This document shows, in pieces, positions 7,598 through 16,261 of a stretch of DNA of 64,000 nucleotides. The DNA comes from Zhenpiania hominis (GTDB lineage: Bacteria > Bacillota > Clostridia > Peptostreptococcales > Anaerovoracaceae), in contig NZ_JACRYT010000009.1 of assembly GCF_014333425.1 (NCBI RefSeq), positions 46,605 to 110,604 on the forward strand, written 5' to 3'. Position 1 is the first letter of the stretch; each line of letters begins with the position of its first letter. The position numbers and the translations under genes are program-made. The notes under the pieces were generated by a model. That model searched no databases. It was not told the DNA's origin and was given only the letters and a program-made list of their open reading frames with translations.

Positions 7598-8128
7598 CTA
7601 CTTAAAAAAGTACCGGTTTCCATAACATACTTCCACCACCTGATCGCATACCTGGGCCAGCGCTCTGTCACACAAGGCAAGGCCCTTTCGATACGCTTCG
7701 GTCAGAGAATCGTACCGCAGCGCGTCCGAATAGATAAAGTCCGATACGAACACCGTACTCCCTGTCCGCCGGGCAAAGGTCCTGAGTTCTTCACAAACTC
7801 TTGCCGGAGCTTCCAGATCTGCCTCTCCGGAAGGGAGAAACATCTCATTTGACAAGAGGGCCGTCACACTGTCCAATAGAAAAACGCCCTCCGGCTCTCC
7901 CTTTTCCAACGCGCCGCAGATATTCCGCCCCTGTTCAATGGTTGTAAACCCCCAGCCATCCCGCTCGGCCAGATGCCTCTTTATCCTGGCTCTGTCCTCG
8001 TCATCCGCAGGGATCATGGTCGCCAGATAATACAGAGGCACGCCCTTTTCCTCTGCCTGTTTTTTCGCTTCCTCCTGAGCAAAAAAAGATTTGCCGTTTT
8101 TGCAGCCGCCGCTGATAAACAGATTCAT
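7598..8128 (-). CDS. cobU: Adenosylcobinamide kinase / guanylyltransferase
   Basis: A 176-residue bifunctional enzyme that phosphorylates adenosylcobinamide and then transfers GMP to give adenosylcobinamide-GDP. The P-loop is SGGCKNGKS near the N-terminus; the usual CobU segment with ATMIPADDEDRARIKRH and the LLDSVTALLSNE motif follows. I chose the ATG at 8128, which overlaps the cobT stop as TAATG and has AAGGAG 10 bases upstream; the upstream TTG at 8137 is too close to that site. Two thirds of the way along, the family's conserved NEVG segment is replaced by SDFIYSDA, so it is somewhat divergent. Confidence 0.88.
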   Translation of the reverse strand: MNLFISGGCKNGKSFFAQEEAKKQAEEKGVPLYYLATMIPADDEDRARIKRHLAERDGWGFTTIEQGRNICGALEKGEPEGVFLLDSVTALLSNEMFLPSGEADLEAPARVCEELRTFARRTGSTVFVSDFIYSDALRYDSLTEAYRKGLALCDRALAQVCDQVVEVCYGNRYFFK

Positions 8129-9243
8129 TAAAAACAATCTCCTTTACGGATTTCTTCCAGATAATCGTCATTAATCTCCGCCTCCGCGAAGGTTGCCATA
8201 CGGTTCATCACGCCGCAGGCTCCTTCCATAATTTTAAAGGCCAGAGGACATCCGCTGCCTTCTCCCAGGCGCATTTTCATATGCAGATACGGCGTCAGCC
8301 CCAGAGCCTCAATCGCCAGATTATATCCCTGTTCGTAAGACTTATGGGACGCGAACATATAACTTTTGCAGGCCGGCGCAAGCTCTGCCGCTGTCAGCGC
8401 CGCCACCGCGGATATGTACCCGTCGATCACAACCGGAATTCTGTGAATCGCCGCTCCGATAAAGGCTCCCGCCATAGCCGCGATATCAAAACCTCCCACC
8501 TGGGAAAGAATTGTCAGAATATCCTTTCCGCCGCATTTTTCTAATGCTTTGTCTACAATTTCTTTTTTGCGGGCAAAGCTGCTGTCCACGACACCTCCGC
8601 CTTTTCCTACCGTTTTCGCGGCGGGCTGACCGGTAACAGCGGATAAAATGGCCGCGCTTGTGGTGGTGTTTCCAATTCCCATCTCACCGATCCCGAACAC
8701 GCTGTATCCGCCTGCCTTTACCGCCTCTGCCATTTCAAGGCCGATTTCAATCGCTCTGAGAGCCTGCTCCCGGCTCATGGCATCTTCCTTTGCCAGGTTC
8801 TTCGTTCCGTCCGCGATTCTGCGGTTTACAATTTTATGTGTATCGGAGAAAGGTTCCTCTGTGTAAAGCCCTTCCGGCACCTTACCGTTGATCCCCACGT
8901 CTACGATCAGAAGGTCGCTGTCAAAGCTCTCTGCCAAAGCTCCGACTCCGGTCAGTCTTCTGGTAAAATTGATGGTCTGAGCCAAGGTAACGCTCTGAGG
9001 AGCGGAGGCGATATTTTCCTCCACTACGCCGTTATCCGCGCACATCACCACTACACAGTGCTTTTTGATCTCATTTTTCACCGAACCGGTGATTCCAGCC
9101 ATCTGTATGGAAATATCCTCTAAAAGCCCCAGGCTCCCCGGCGGTTTTGCCAGAGCATCCTGCCGGACCTTTGCCTCCTCCATCGCTTTTTCATCCAGAG
9201 GTTTTATCTGAAGAATCCGCTCTTGTAATTCCTGTACTGTCAT
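8128..9243 (-). CDS. cobT: Nicotinate-nucleotide-dimethylbenzimidazole phosphoribosyltransferase
   Basis: A 371-residue CobT that activates the lower-ligand base by transferring phosphoribose from nicotinate mononucleotide, giving alpha-ribazole-5'-phosphate. Signature stretches are KPPGSLG near residue 35, CADNGVVEE, GIGEMGIGNTTTSAA, GKGGGVVD and the C-terminal LGEGSGCPLAF, which contains the catalytic glutamate. The length fits the family (about 350). The start is the ATG at 9243, with AAGGAGGG nine bases upstream; it overlaps the stop of the truncated TIM-barrel gene as ATGA. It heads the cobT-cobU-cobS-cobU2-cobC series. Confidence 0.94.
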   Translation of the reverse strand: MTVQELQERILQIKPLDEKAMEEAKVRQDALAKPPGSLGLLEDISIQMAGITGSVKNEIKKHCVVVMCADNGVVEENIASAPQSVTLAQTINFTRRLTGVGALAESFDSDLLIVDVGINGKVPEGLYTEEPFSDTHKIVNRRIADGTKNLAKEDAMSREQALRAIEIGLEMAEAVKAGGYSVFGIGEMGIGNTTTSAAILSAVTGQPAAKTVGKGGGVVDSSFARKKEIVDKALEKCGGKDILTILSQVGGFDIAAMAGAFIGAAIHRIPVVIDGYISAVAALTAAELAPACKSYMFASHKSYEQGYNLAIEALGLTPYLHMKMRLGEGSGCPLAFKIMEGACGVMNRMATFAEAEINDDYLEEIRKGDCF

Positions 9244-9641
9244 TTTAAATAACCCTCCTTGTCCAGCCATTCCTGCGACTTTTCATGATGCCATTGCTTA
9301 TAGTAAATCCGCGGCACATAGCCGGAATGGACCACCATTTTCTCAATTCCATACACACCTTTCGCCAGATGGTATGCCTGCTCATATCGTTTATAAGCAA
9401 TTCTCTGTATCTGCGGATCAATTGCTGCCGGATACAACTCGTTGAACGGAGCATGAAAGATCAGCCGCGGACTGCCCGCAGCTTCCAGCTCTCGGGCGAC
9501 CTGCTCCCTGGTTTTCTCAAAGAGCGGTTCGTCCATATTCGCTGCCATACAGTAATAATCCAGTTCCAGACCGATCCCGTACGCTTTTGCCAAGTCCGGC
9601 GCATTCTGCGAAACGCTGGCGATATAAAGCCTGTCTTTCAT
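9240..9641 (-). pseudogene. Truncated TIM-barrel (AP endonuclease 2-like) protein
   Basis: A 133-residue protein matching only the first half of the xylose-isomerase-like TIM-barrel family (sugar phosphate isomerase/epimerase or EndoIV-like), which is usually about 250-280 residues. The LIFHAPFNELYPAAIDP and MVVHSGYVP segments carry the first metal-binding histidines; the second half with the remaining ligands is absent. The last codons coincide exactly with the cobT ribosome-binding site, as though a deletion joined the half gene to cobT. A GAGGAAAA precedes the ATG. It may be a remnant kept for translational coupling to cobT. The substrate is unknown. Confidence 0.6.
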
Positions 9642-9765
9642 CCGTTTTCCTCATTTTCAAAATATTTTCACATACGGGATCATTTTAACATAGCAAAGAA
9701 TGGAAGTACAGATTCCAAATATGATAATATTAGATTTCGTCAACTTTACAATCCGCCGCTTCCTC

Positions 9766-9794
9766 TTGCAACTTTCCGTGAAACTCGGTAGAAT
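9766..9794 (+). promoter_or_regulatory. Promoter of the DMT-HD-larE-mazG operon
   Basis: TTGCAA (9766-9771), 17-base spacer, TAGAAT (9789-9794), with the first gene starting 33 bases downstream. The 185-base divergent gap 9642-9826 shows no recognisable cobalamin riboswitch for the opposite cob operon. Confidence 0.65.
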
Positions 9795-9826
9795 AAATAC
9801 AGCTTTAGTGGAAAGGGGACGGTTTT

Positions 9827-10756
9827 ATGGGCAAAAAACTGCAAGGTACTATGATGCTGCTTTTGACAGCGTTAATCTGGGGATCATCCTTCGTCGCGCA
9901 GCGCGCGGGCATGGAGTATATCGGCCCTTTCACCTTTAACGGAATTCGTTCTTTGATTGGCGGACTGGTTTTAATTCCTGTCATTTTTCTCTTTTCCAAA
10001 AATAAAACAGCGCAGGAGAAAAAAGAGGAACTGACGGAAGATGAAAAAAAGGCGGGGAAGAAAACACTGCTGCTGGGCGGGATCTTATGCGGAATTGTTC
10101 TGTTTGCGGCCAGTTCTCTGCAGCAAATCGGCATGGTATATACCACCGCCGGCAAAGCCGGATTTATCACGGCTCTTTATATCGTACTGGTTCCGATTCT
10201 TGGAGTTTTTATCCGAAAAAAAGTAAAGCCCATTGTCTGGCTATGCGTCATACTTGCTGTCGCCGGTCTGTATCTGCTGTGTATGACGGATGGCCTTTCC
10301 CTGGGCCAGGGCGATCTGTTGGTGCTGCTTTGCGCCTTTGCCTTTTCCATCCACATTCTGGTGATCGATTATTTCGCACCAAGAACTGATGGCGTAGCAT
10401 TATCCTGCATCCAGTTCTTTGTCTGCGGGATTCTCTCCCTCTTTCCTATGTTTCTGGCGGAAACGCCGGTCTGGTCCGCGATTCTGGACTGTTGGATTCC
10501 GATTTTATATGCCGGAGTTCTTTCCTGCGGCGTCGCTTATACGCTGCAGATTCTTGCTCAGAAACATACCGATCCGACTGTAGCGTCTCTGCTGCTGAGC
10601 CTGGAATCGGTCTTCGCCGCCATCGCAGGCGCGATTATCCTGCATGAGCAGCTTGCTCCCAGAGAGCTCGCAGGATGCGTTCTCATGTTCGCGGCCATTA
10701 TTATCGCGCAGCTGCCGTCTAAAACAGAACGGGAAGCCGCAGAAGACTCAAAATAA
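9827..10756 (+). CDS. DMT-superfamily (EamA) transporter
   Basis: A 309-residue inner-membrane permease with about ten hydrophobic helices arranged as two EamA repeats; the first begins with the family signature ALIWGSSFVAQRAG and the second near ILVIDYFAPRTDG. A charged cytoplasmic loop rich in Lys and Glu (about residues 60-80) follows the second helix. EamA carriers export or import amino acids, nucleotides or other metabolites; the substrate cannot be told from sequence. It is the first gene behind a good promoter, with the HD hydrolase gene 13 bases downstream. Confidence 0.85.
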   Translation: MGKKLQGTMMLLLTALIWGSSFVAQRAGMEYIGPFTFNGIRSLIGGLVLIPVIFLFSKNKTAQEKKEELTEDEKKAGKKTLLLGGILCGIVLFAASSLQQIGMVYTTAGKAGFITALYIVLVPILGVFIRKKVKPIVWLCVILAVAGLYLLCMTDGLSLGQGDLLVLLCAFAFSIHILVIDYFAPRTDGVALSCIQFFVCGILSLFPMFLAETPVWSAILDCWIPILYAGVLSCGVAYTLQILAQKHTDPTVASLLLSLESVFAAIAGAIILHEQLAPRELAGCVLMFAAIIIAQLPSKTEREAAEDSK

Positions 10757-10769
10757 GGAGGTACGCTTT

Positions 10770-11333
10770 ATGATTACAAGAGAAGATGCACTTACTCTGC
10801 TGAAACAATATAACAAGGAGGATTTTCATATTCGGCACGGGCTTACAGTGGAAGCGGTTATGCGCTATTTCGCCGAAAAATACGGATATGATCCGGAATA
10901 TTGGGGACTTGTCGGTCTGCTCCATGATATTGATTTTGAAATGTATCCCGAGGAACACTGCCAGAAAGCTCCGGAACTGTTAAAGGACGCGGGACTGGAC
11001 GATGATTTTATCCGTTCCGTATGTTCCCATGGCTATGGTCTGTGCAGCGATATCCAGCCGGAACACCAAATGGAAAAAATTCTCTTCGCCGTCGACGAGC
11101 TGACCGGGCTGATCGGAGCCTACGCTCTGATGCGCCCTTCCAAAAGCGTTCAGGGCATGGAGATAAAATCTCTGAAAAAGAAATTTAAAGACAAGAAATT
11201 TGCCGCGGGCTGTTCCCGCGACGTCATCCGCCAGGGAGCCGAAATGCTGGGATGGGAACTGGATGAACTGTTTGGAGAAACCATTTGCGCCATGCAGCAG
11301 AGCGAACAGCAGGTGAACGAATATGGAGTATAG
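10770..11333 (+). CDS. HD-domain hydrolase
   Basis: A 187-residue cytoplasmic protein with a metal-dependent HD phosphohydrolase fold. The N-terminal IRHGLTVEAVMRYFAE region carries the first His and LLHDIDFEMYPEEHC the HD dyad, with later conserved SHG and DELTG segments. Relatives hydrolyse nucleotides or phosphate esters, but this subgroup has no defined substrate. The start at 10770 follows an AAGGAGG; an upstream in-frame extension into the transporter gene is ignored. It overlaps larE by 11 bases, so translation is coupled. Confidence 0.82.
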   Translation: MITREDALTLLKQYNKEDFHIRHGLTVEAVMRYFAEKYGYDPEYWGLVGLLHDIDFEMYPEEHCQKAPELLKDAGLDDDFIRSVCSHGYGLCSDIQPEHQMEKILFAVDELTGLIGAYALMRPSKSVQGMEIKSLKKKFKDKKFAAGCSRDVIRQGAEMLGWELDELFGETICAMQQSEQQVNEYGV

Positions 11334-12135
11334 AGAGAAACTGCAGGATCTGGAACGCCGACTTAGAGAATATGGGGAGGTTGCCGTTTCCTTTTCCGGC
11401 GGAGTTGACAGCACCTTCCTCCTGCTGTTTGCCAAAAAAGTGCTGGGAGAAAACGTGTCTGCCGTTACGATTTCCGCGCCTAATTTTGCTCCGGACGAAA
11501 TCCGGTATGCCCAAGAGCTCTGCAAAAAGGAAGGGATTCGCCATTTTGTCCTGGAGCTGGGAGAGGAAATTTTTTCCGCCTTTTCCCATAACCCGCCGGA
11601 TCGCTGTTATATTTGTAAAAAAACCCTTTTTGGGAAAGTGGTAGACGAGATGCGTGCGCAGCTGCCAGAGGCGGTAGTCGCGGACGGTACCAATCTGGAC
11701 GATGTTTCCGACTACCGGCCCGGGCGAAAGGCGCTGGAAGAGCTTTCAATCGCCAGTCCGCTGAAGGAAGCGGGGCTGACAAAAAAAGAAGTCCGCAGAG
11801 GGTTGAAGGAACTGGGAGGCGATATCTGGGACAAGCCCGCCTTTGCCTGTCTCGCTTCGCGTATTCCTTACGGAGAGACCATTACGAAAGAAAAACTGAC
11901 GGCAATCTACCGGGCGGAATCTCTCCTGCAGGATCTGGGATTTCGTCAGGTTCGGGTGCGCCACCACGGAACGCTGGCAAGAATTGAGGTGCTGCCTGAG
12001 GCCCGCGGCGATTTCTTTGATCTCGGGCTTATGGATCTGGTAAATGAGCGGCTGAAGGAATTCGGTTTTTTATATGTAACTTTGGATCTGGCCGGCTACC
12101 GCATGGGAAGTCTGAATGAGGAAATTGAAGAATAA
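11323..12135 (+). CDS. larE: LarE-type ATP-dependent sulfur transferase
   Basis: A 270-residue PP-loop enzyme of the LarE family, which adenylates a substrate carboxylate and inserts sulfur, in the known case making the nickel-pincer cofactor of lactate racemase. The PP-loop is SGGVDST (25-31). It has the DRCYICK motif with C95 and C98 and a third cysteine, C176, in ACLASR. C176 is the position of the sacrificial cysteine of the Lactobacillus enzyme; the additional pair suggests the iron-sulfur type of LarE in which three cysteines hold a [4Fe-4S] cluster that donates sulfide. No larA, larB or larC is nearby, so its true product here is uncertain. Confidence 0.85.
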   Translation: MEYREKLQDLERRLREYGEVAVSFSGGVDSTFLLLFAKKVLGENVSAVTISAPNFAPDEIRYAQELCKKEGIRHFVLELGEEIFSAFSHNPPDRCYICKKTLFGKVVDEMRAQLPEAVVADGTNLDDVSDYRPGRKALEELSIASPLKEAGLTKKEVRRGLKELGGDIWDKPAFACLASRIPYGETITKEKLTAIYRAESLLQDLGFRQVRVRHHGTLARIEVLPEARGDFFDLGLMDLVNERLKEFGFLYVTLDLAGYRMGSLNEEIEE

Positions 12136-12147
12136 GAGGTTATGAAA

Positions 12148-12534
12148 ATGGAAAAATTTGATGAATTTGTCGCGACCATCGCCGCGCTGCGCAGTGAAAA
12201 CGGCTGTCCCTGGGACAGAAAACAGACTCATGAAAGCCTGAAAGAATGTCTGGTAGAGGAAACCGGCGAAGTCCTGGAGGCGATTGATAAAAAGGACGAC
12301 GCCAACCTGTGTGAAGAGCTGGGGGATGTCCTGCTGCAGGTGGTTATGCACGCTCAGATCGCTGCCGAAGAGGGACGTTTCACCATTGAAGACGTTATCA
12401 ACGGAGTCAATGAAAAAATGATCCGCCGCCACCCCCATGTTTTCGGCGATATAAAAGTTTCTTCCGTAGAAGAGGGGCTGGATCTGTGGGAACAGATTAA
12501 ACAGAAAGAAAAAGAAGCAAAATCCGGCAAATAA
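12148..12534 (+). CDS. mazG: MazG nucleoside triphosphate pyrophosphohydrolase
   Basis: A 128-residue single-domain MazG that hydrolyses NTPs or dNTPs to the monophosphate and pyrophosphate, a house-cleaning function. The metal-binding EExxE...ExxD pattern is visible as EETGEVLEAI and EELGDVL, after the conserved CPWDRKQTHESL. It corresponds to one half of the double-domain E. coli enzyme, a form common in Firmicutes. The ATG at 12148 has the better spacing to AAGAGG; the ATG at 12142 is too close. It follows larE by 12 bases. Confidence 0.9.
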   Translation: MEKFDEFVATIAALRSENGCPWDRKQTHESLKECLVEETGEVLEAIDKKDDANLCEELGDVLLQVVMHAQIAAEEGRFTIEDVINGVNEKMIRRHPHVFGDIKVSSVEEGLDLWEQIKQKEKEAKSGK

Positions 12535-12602
12535 GCGATTTTATTTTACAGTTGAAAAATAATACCACGGTTATTTACTTCAGCGCCGCAGATAATAAGA
12601 GT

Positions 12603-12992
12603 ATGAATGTAATAATTTTTTTAATTGGTTCTTTGGGATATGGCGCACTGGAACTTTTGTTCCGCGGTTATACCCATTGGACCATGACGCTGACCGGCGG
12701 AGCCTGTCTTCTGACTTTATACTATCTGGAGCGACCATTCCACGAGACGCCTATTTTAATCAAAGCCGCGGGAGGGGCACTCATTATTACGCTTTATGAA
12801 TTTTCTGTGGGCCTAATCGTGAATTTATGGTACGGATGGAATGTATGGAACTATTCCCTGCTTCCCGGAAATATTCTGGGACAAATTTGCCCGCTGTTTA
12901 CTCTTCTCTGGTTCCTGCTCTGCCTGACCCTTGCCTTTGTTTCCAAAGGCCTGAAAAAAGTCTCCGCAAAAGCGGAGCATTCCAGCACTTAA
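12603..12992 (+). CDS. CmpB-type membrane protein (putative ABC-transporter type IV)
   Basis: A 129-residue integral membrane protein with four hydrophobic helices. The first helix with GYGALELLFRGYTHWTM and the GGACLLTLYYLE stretch are typical of the ABC_trans_CmpB family, whose function is not established. The start is uncertain: an in-frame TTG at 12552 and the ATG at 12603 both lack a strong ribosome-binding site; I chose the ATG because the first helix begins there. It follows mazG and ends at a terminator, so it is probably the last gene of that operon. Confidence 0.7.
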   Translation: MNVIIFLIGSLGYGALELLFRGYTHWTMTLTGGACLLTLYYLERPFHETPILIKAAGGALIITLYEFSVGLIVNLWYGWNVWNYSLLPGNILGQICPLFTLLWFLLCLTLAFVSKGLKKVSAKAEHSST

Positions 12993-12994
12993 GT

Positions 12995-13026
12995 CCGGAA
13001 TCCACAATTGATTCCGGGTTTTTACT
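12995..13026 (+). terminator. Intrinsic terminator
   Basis: CCGGAATC (12995-13002) and GATTCCGG (13010-13017) pair perfectly around a 7-base loop and are followed by GTTTTTACTTTT. It closes the 9.8-13 kb operon. The next 155 bases up to 13181 are AT-rich and hold a TATAAT-like hexamer near 13099 but nothing else recognised. Confidence 0.8.
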
Positions 13027-13181
13027 TTTACTGTTATATAATTGCCTTCCTTCTTTTCTTAATTAAAAAATCTCTTTCATAACACACAATTTTCTTTTAT
13101 AATAATTTTAGAATACGCAAGTTTTAAATGTATGATAAATCCATAAGATAAAGACAGCATTTACGTATAAGGAGAAGAAAA

Positions 13182-14744
13182 ATGTCTGAGTTCAATTATA
13201 AAAAACTACAAAACGGCAGTGATATCCGCGGAATTTCCCTTACCGGAGTTCCCGGAGAGCTTCCCAACCTTACGGATGCGGAAGCCCTGCGACTGGCAAA
13301 AGGCTATCTTTTATGGCTGCGTAACAAAACCGGAAAATCCCCTGAGGATCTGACTATTTCCATTGGACATGATCCCCGCCTTTCCGCAAAGCTGCTTAAA
13401 CATGGTCTTATTATGGGGCTGGGGCCTTATGGGGTACGAATTCTGGATGCGGGCCTCGCTTCTACCCCTGCTATGTTTATGTCCACCATCTTTGCTGAAT
13501 ATCAATGCGATGGGGCCATTATGATTACCGCCAGTCACCTTCCCTATAATCGGAACGGGTTTAAATTCTTTGATAGAAACGGGGGCCTTAACAAAGGTGA
13601 TATCACCCAAATTATTGAAGCTGCTCAGTCTGACGAAAAATTAAAAGCATTAGGAAAAGCCCGTTTTACAGACCGGGAATTTCTGGATTTTGGAAAGAAA
13701 ACATATCCAACCGAGGAAATTGAATTGATAGATACCTATTGCCTTCATCTTCGTACTCTTATTCAGAAAAATGTAAATCACCCACAACATTTTGAAAAGC
13801 CTCTGAGCGGGCTGAAAATCGTTGTGGACGCGGGCAATGGCAGCGGCGGGTTTTACGCCAAGAAAGTCCTGGCGCCTCTGGGGGCAGATATCAGTAAAAG
13901 CCAGTATCTTGAACCTGATGGAGATTTTCCTAATCACGCGCCCAATCCGGAAGATCGGGAAGCTATGGAATCTGCAGCGTTGCAAACCCTCAGCAGTGGC
14001 GCCGATCTGGGTCTCATCTTTGATACCGATGTCGACCGCTCAGCAGCCGTCGATCATCGAGGCAGGGAAATTGCCCGTAACGGGATCGTAGCTTTAGCAG
14101 CAGCCTTGATTGCGGAAGATCACCCTGGAAGTACAGTTGTTACAGACAGCATTACCAGCGATCATCTGACCGTATTTCTTGAGCAGAATCTGGGGCTAAA
14201 ACATCTGCGCTTTAAACGTGGATATAAGAATGTCATCAATAAAGCCATTGAATTAAATGAAGAAGGCACCGACTGCCAGCTTGCCATCGAAACTTCCGGA
14301 CACGCGGCTCTGAAGGAAAATTATTTCCTCGATGACGGCGCTTATCTGGCAACAAAAATCGTAATCAAAACCGCCCAGCTCGCTCTGGAGGGAAAAACTC
14401 TGGACAGTCTGATTTCTGATTTGAGAGAGCCCGCTGAGGCTGTTGAAATCCGAATTCCTATCCAGACTTCAGAATTTGGCCCTTACGGGGACAAGATTCT
14501 TCAAAATCTGGTCCAATTCGCAGAGGAAAGCCCGGATATGACCGTTGTAACACCGAATTATGAGGGTGTGAGGATTGCCTTTGAGGAAGGCTGGTGCCTC
14601 CTGCGGAAGTCCCTTCACGATCCGATTCTTCCCTTGAATATTGAATCAGAAAAAGAAGGCGGCTGCCGGAAAATTTCGGATAAGCTATATGCTTTCCTTT
14701 CAGACTATGATCGCTTGGATCTCTCTCCTTTTGAAGGATGTTAG
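13182..14744 (+). CDS. Phosphohexomutase (phosphomannomutase/phosphoglucomutase)
   Basis: A 520-residue alpha-D-phosphohexomutase that interconverts hexose 1- and 6-phosphates. The N-terminal NGSDIRGI, the phosphoserine loop TASHLPYNRNG (active-site serine), the metal loop DTDVDR and the sugar-binding ETSGHAALKENYFLDDG are all present, in the normal four-domain order. Specificity between glucose and mannose phosphates cannot be settled, but it is clearly distinct from the larger PGM at 38977. AAGGAGAAG precedes the ATG. It is followed after 11 bases by the NAD(P)HX epimerase gene. Confidence 0.9.
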   Translation: MSEFNYKKLQNGSDIRGISLTGVPGELPNLTDAEALRLAKGYLLWLRNKTGKSPEDLTISIGHDPRLSAKLLKHGLIMGLGPYGVRILDAGLASTPAMFMSTIFAEYQCDGAIMITASHLPYNRNGFKFFDRNGGLNKGDITQIIEAAQSDEKLKALGKARFTDREFLDFGKKTYPTEEIELIDTYCLHLRTLIQKNVNHPQHFEKPLSGLKIVVDAGNGSGGFYAKKVLAPLGADISKSQYLEPDGDFPNHAPNPEDREAMESAALQTLSSGADLGLIFDTDVDRSAAVDHRGREIARNGIVALAAALIAEDHPGSTVVTDSITSDHLTVFLEQNLGLKHLRFKRGYKNVINKAIELNEEGTDCQLAIETSGHAALKENYFLDDGAYLATKIVIKTAQLALEGKTLDSLISDLREPAEAVEIRIPIQTSEFGPYGDKILQNLVQFAEESPDMTVVTPNYEGVRIAFEEGWCLLRKSLHDPILPLNIESEKEGGCRKISDKLYAFLSDYDRLDLSPFEGC

Positions 14745-14755
14745 GAGGACTATCT

Positions 14756-15427
14756 ATGATGAAATTTGTTACCTGCGGACAGATGAAAATTTTGGAAAAA
14801 CGCGCGGACGCCTCCGGCCTCTCATACTACCAGATGATGGAAAATGCCGGAACTTCCGCCTTTGAAATCATCTGCTCCAAATATGAATCATCCATTGGCG
14901 ATACCAAGGTTCTTCTTTTCTGCGGAAAGGGTAATAACGGAGGAGACGGCTTCGTTGTAGCAAGAAAACTGCTGGAGGCCGGTTCCGATGTTTCTCTTGT
15001 TCTTGTTGATGGTAAGCCTGCATCGAAGGATGCAATTACCAATTTTCAATTAATCGAGGACAAATTGCCGATTATCGATATGACTGTCACGGAGTCGCCC
15101 TTTATGGATATCCCCGGCAGACAGGATATCCTCATTGACGCCATCTATGGAACGGGGTTTCATGGAAAACTGCGGCCTAACGCACTGAAAGCCGCCGCTT
15201 TCATCAATCAGTTTAAGAAAAAATCTCTCATCTGCTCCCTGGATATTCCCTCTGGCCTGAGCGGAGACGCGACGAATTTTTCTCAGATTGACGCCAATGC
15301 TGTGGAGGCGGACATCACCATTACCTTCCACAATAAAAAGCCGATCCACCTTCAGCCCTTTGCTCGCCCTTATTGCGGCGAAACCGCTATCGTGGATATC
15401 GGAATTGACGAGGAGTCTTTATGGTAA
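14756..15427 (+). CDS. nnrE: NAD(P)H-hydrate epimerase (YjeF N-terminal domain only)
   Basis: A 223-residue protein of the YjeF_N fold that epimerises R-NAD(P)HX so that the dehydratase can repair it. The Rossmann-like motif GKGNNGGDGFVVAR near residue 60, DAIYGTGFHGKLR near 130 and SLDIPSGLSGD near 160 are diagnostic. Most bacteria have this fused to the ADP/ATP-dependent dehydratase; here only the epimerase half exists and the partner is not in the window. The start at 14756 has AGGAGG 7 bases upstream. A strong terminator follows. Confidence 0.9.
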   Translation: MMKFVTCGQMKILEKRADASGLSYYQMMENAGTSAFEIICSKYESSIGDTKVLLFCGKGNNGGDGFVVARKLLEAGSDVSLVLVDGKPASKDAITNFQLIEDKLPIIDMTVTESPFMDIPGRQDILIDAIYGTGFHGKLRPNALKAAAFINQFKKKSLICSLDIPSGLSGDATNFSQIDANAVEADITITFHNKKPIHLQPFARPYCGETAIVDIGIDEESLW

Positions 15428-15440
15428 ATCTTCACATGTA

Positions 15441-15487
15441 AAAAGCGGAGTTCCCGATTGAATTTCCGGAACTCCGTTTTTCTTTTT
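15441..15487. terminator. Bidirectional terminator between nnrE and exoA
   Basis: CGGAGTTCC (15446-15454) pairs with GGAACTCCG (15468-15476), with an A-run before and TTTTTCTTTTTTT after, so it can serve both converging genes. Confidence 0.85.
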
Positions 15488-16243
15488 TTAAATCCTCAAG
15501 GTAAGCGTCACAGGGCAATGATCACTTCCCATAATATTCGTTAAAATCTCCGCGTCTTCCAGCTTCTGTTCCAGTTTTCTGGAAACGAGGAAATAATCGA
15601 TCCGCCACCCTGCGTTATTTTTACGGGCATTAAACCGATAACTCCACCAGGAATAGATTCCTTCCACGTCCGGGTAGAAATAGCGAAAACTGTCGATAAA
15701 TCCCGCATCCTGGAGCAAGGTCATTTTTTCCCGCTCTTCCGGAGTGAACCCCGCGTTCTTCACATTGGTTTTCGGGTTCTTCAAATCGATCTCTTTATGA
15801 GCAACGTTCATATCTCCGCATATAATCACCGGCTTCTTTGCATCCAACTCGCAGACATACCTGCGGAAATTCTCTTCCCAGTCCATTCGGTAATCCAGAC
15901 GTTTCAACTCATTCTGAGAGTTGGGCACATAAACATTTACCAGATAAAAGGATTCATATTCGGCTGTAATGACCCGCCCTTCATGATCATGAACATCCAC
16001 ACCGATTCCATAGGAAACAGACTGCGGCTCTTTTTTAGTAAAAAGCGCGGTTCCTGAATAGCCCTTCTTTTCAGCGGAACACCAGTATTGAAAATATCCT
16101 TCCGTCGGAACTTCCGCCTGCCCCTCCTGCATTTTCGTCTCCTGAATACAGAAGATATCCGCGTCCAGCTCTTTCAGCACCTCGAGAAATCCCTTACCCA
16201 TACAGGCGCGGATTCCATTTACATTCCAGGATATTAATTTCAT
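15488..16243 (-). CDS. exoA: Exodeoxyribonuclease III / AP endonuclease
   Basis: A 251-residue magnesium-dependent nuclease of the EEP superfamily for base-excision repair, cutting 5' to abasic sites and degrading 3' ends. Motifs seen in order: ISWNVNGIRA at the N-terminus, IFCIQETK (metal-binding Glu), VYVPNSQ, GDMNVAH, the catalytic segment with WSYRFNARKNNAGWRIDYFL and the terminal GSDHCPV. Length is typical of the Bacillus ExoA (252). The ATG at 16243 has GGGAGAAA upstream. It follows the secreted metalloprotease gene by 18 bases. Confidence 0.94.
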   Translation of the reverse strand: MKLISWNVNGIRACMGKGFLEVLKELDADIFCIQETKMQEGQAEVPTEGYFQYWCSAEKKGYSGTALFTKKEPQSVSYGIGVDVHDHEGRVITAEYESFYLVNVYVPNSQNELKRLDYRMDWEENFRRYVCELDAKKPVIICGDMNVAHKEIDLKNPKTNVKNAGFTPEEREKMTLLQDAGFIDSFRYFYPDVEGIYSWWSYRFNARKNNAGWRIDYFLVSRKLEQKLEDAEILTNIMGSDHCPVTLTLRI

Positions 16244-16261
16244 TATGATTTCTCCCACAAA

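Noticed and set aside
9642..9826. Cobalamin riboswitch before the cob operon
   Set aside because: The gap shows no B12-box or the expected length of structured leader.
10644..10769. Upstream extension of the HD hydrolase into the transporter gene
   Set aside because: The AAGGAGG lies before the ATG at 10770; the extension is antiparallel in meaning to the transporter's conserved helices.
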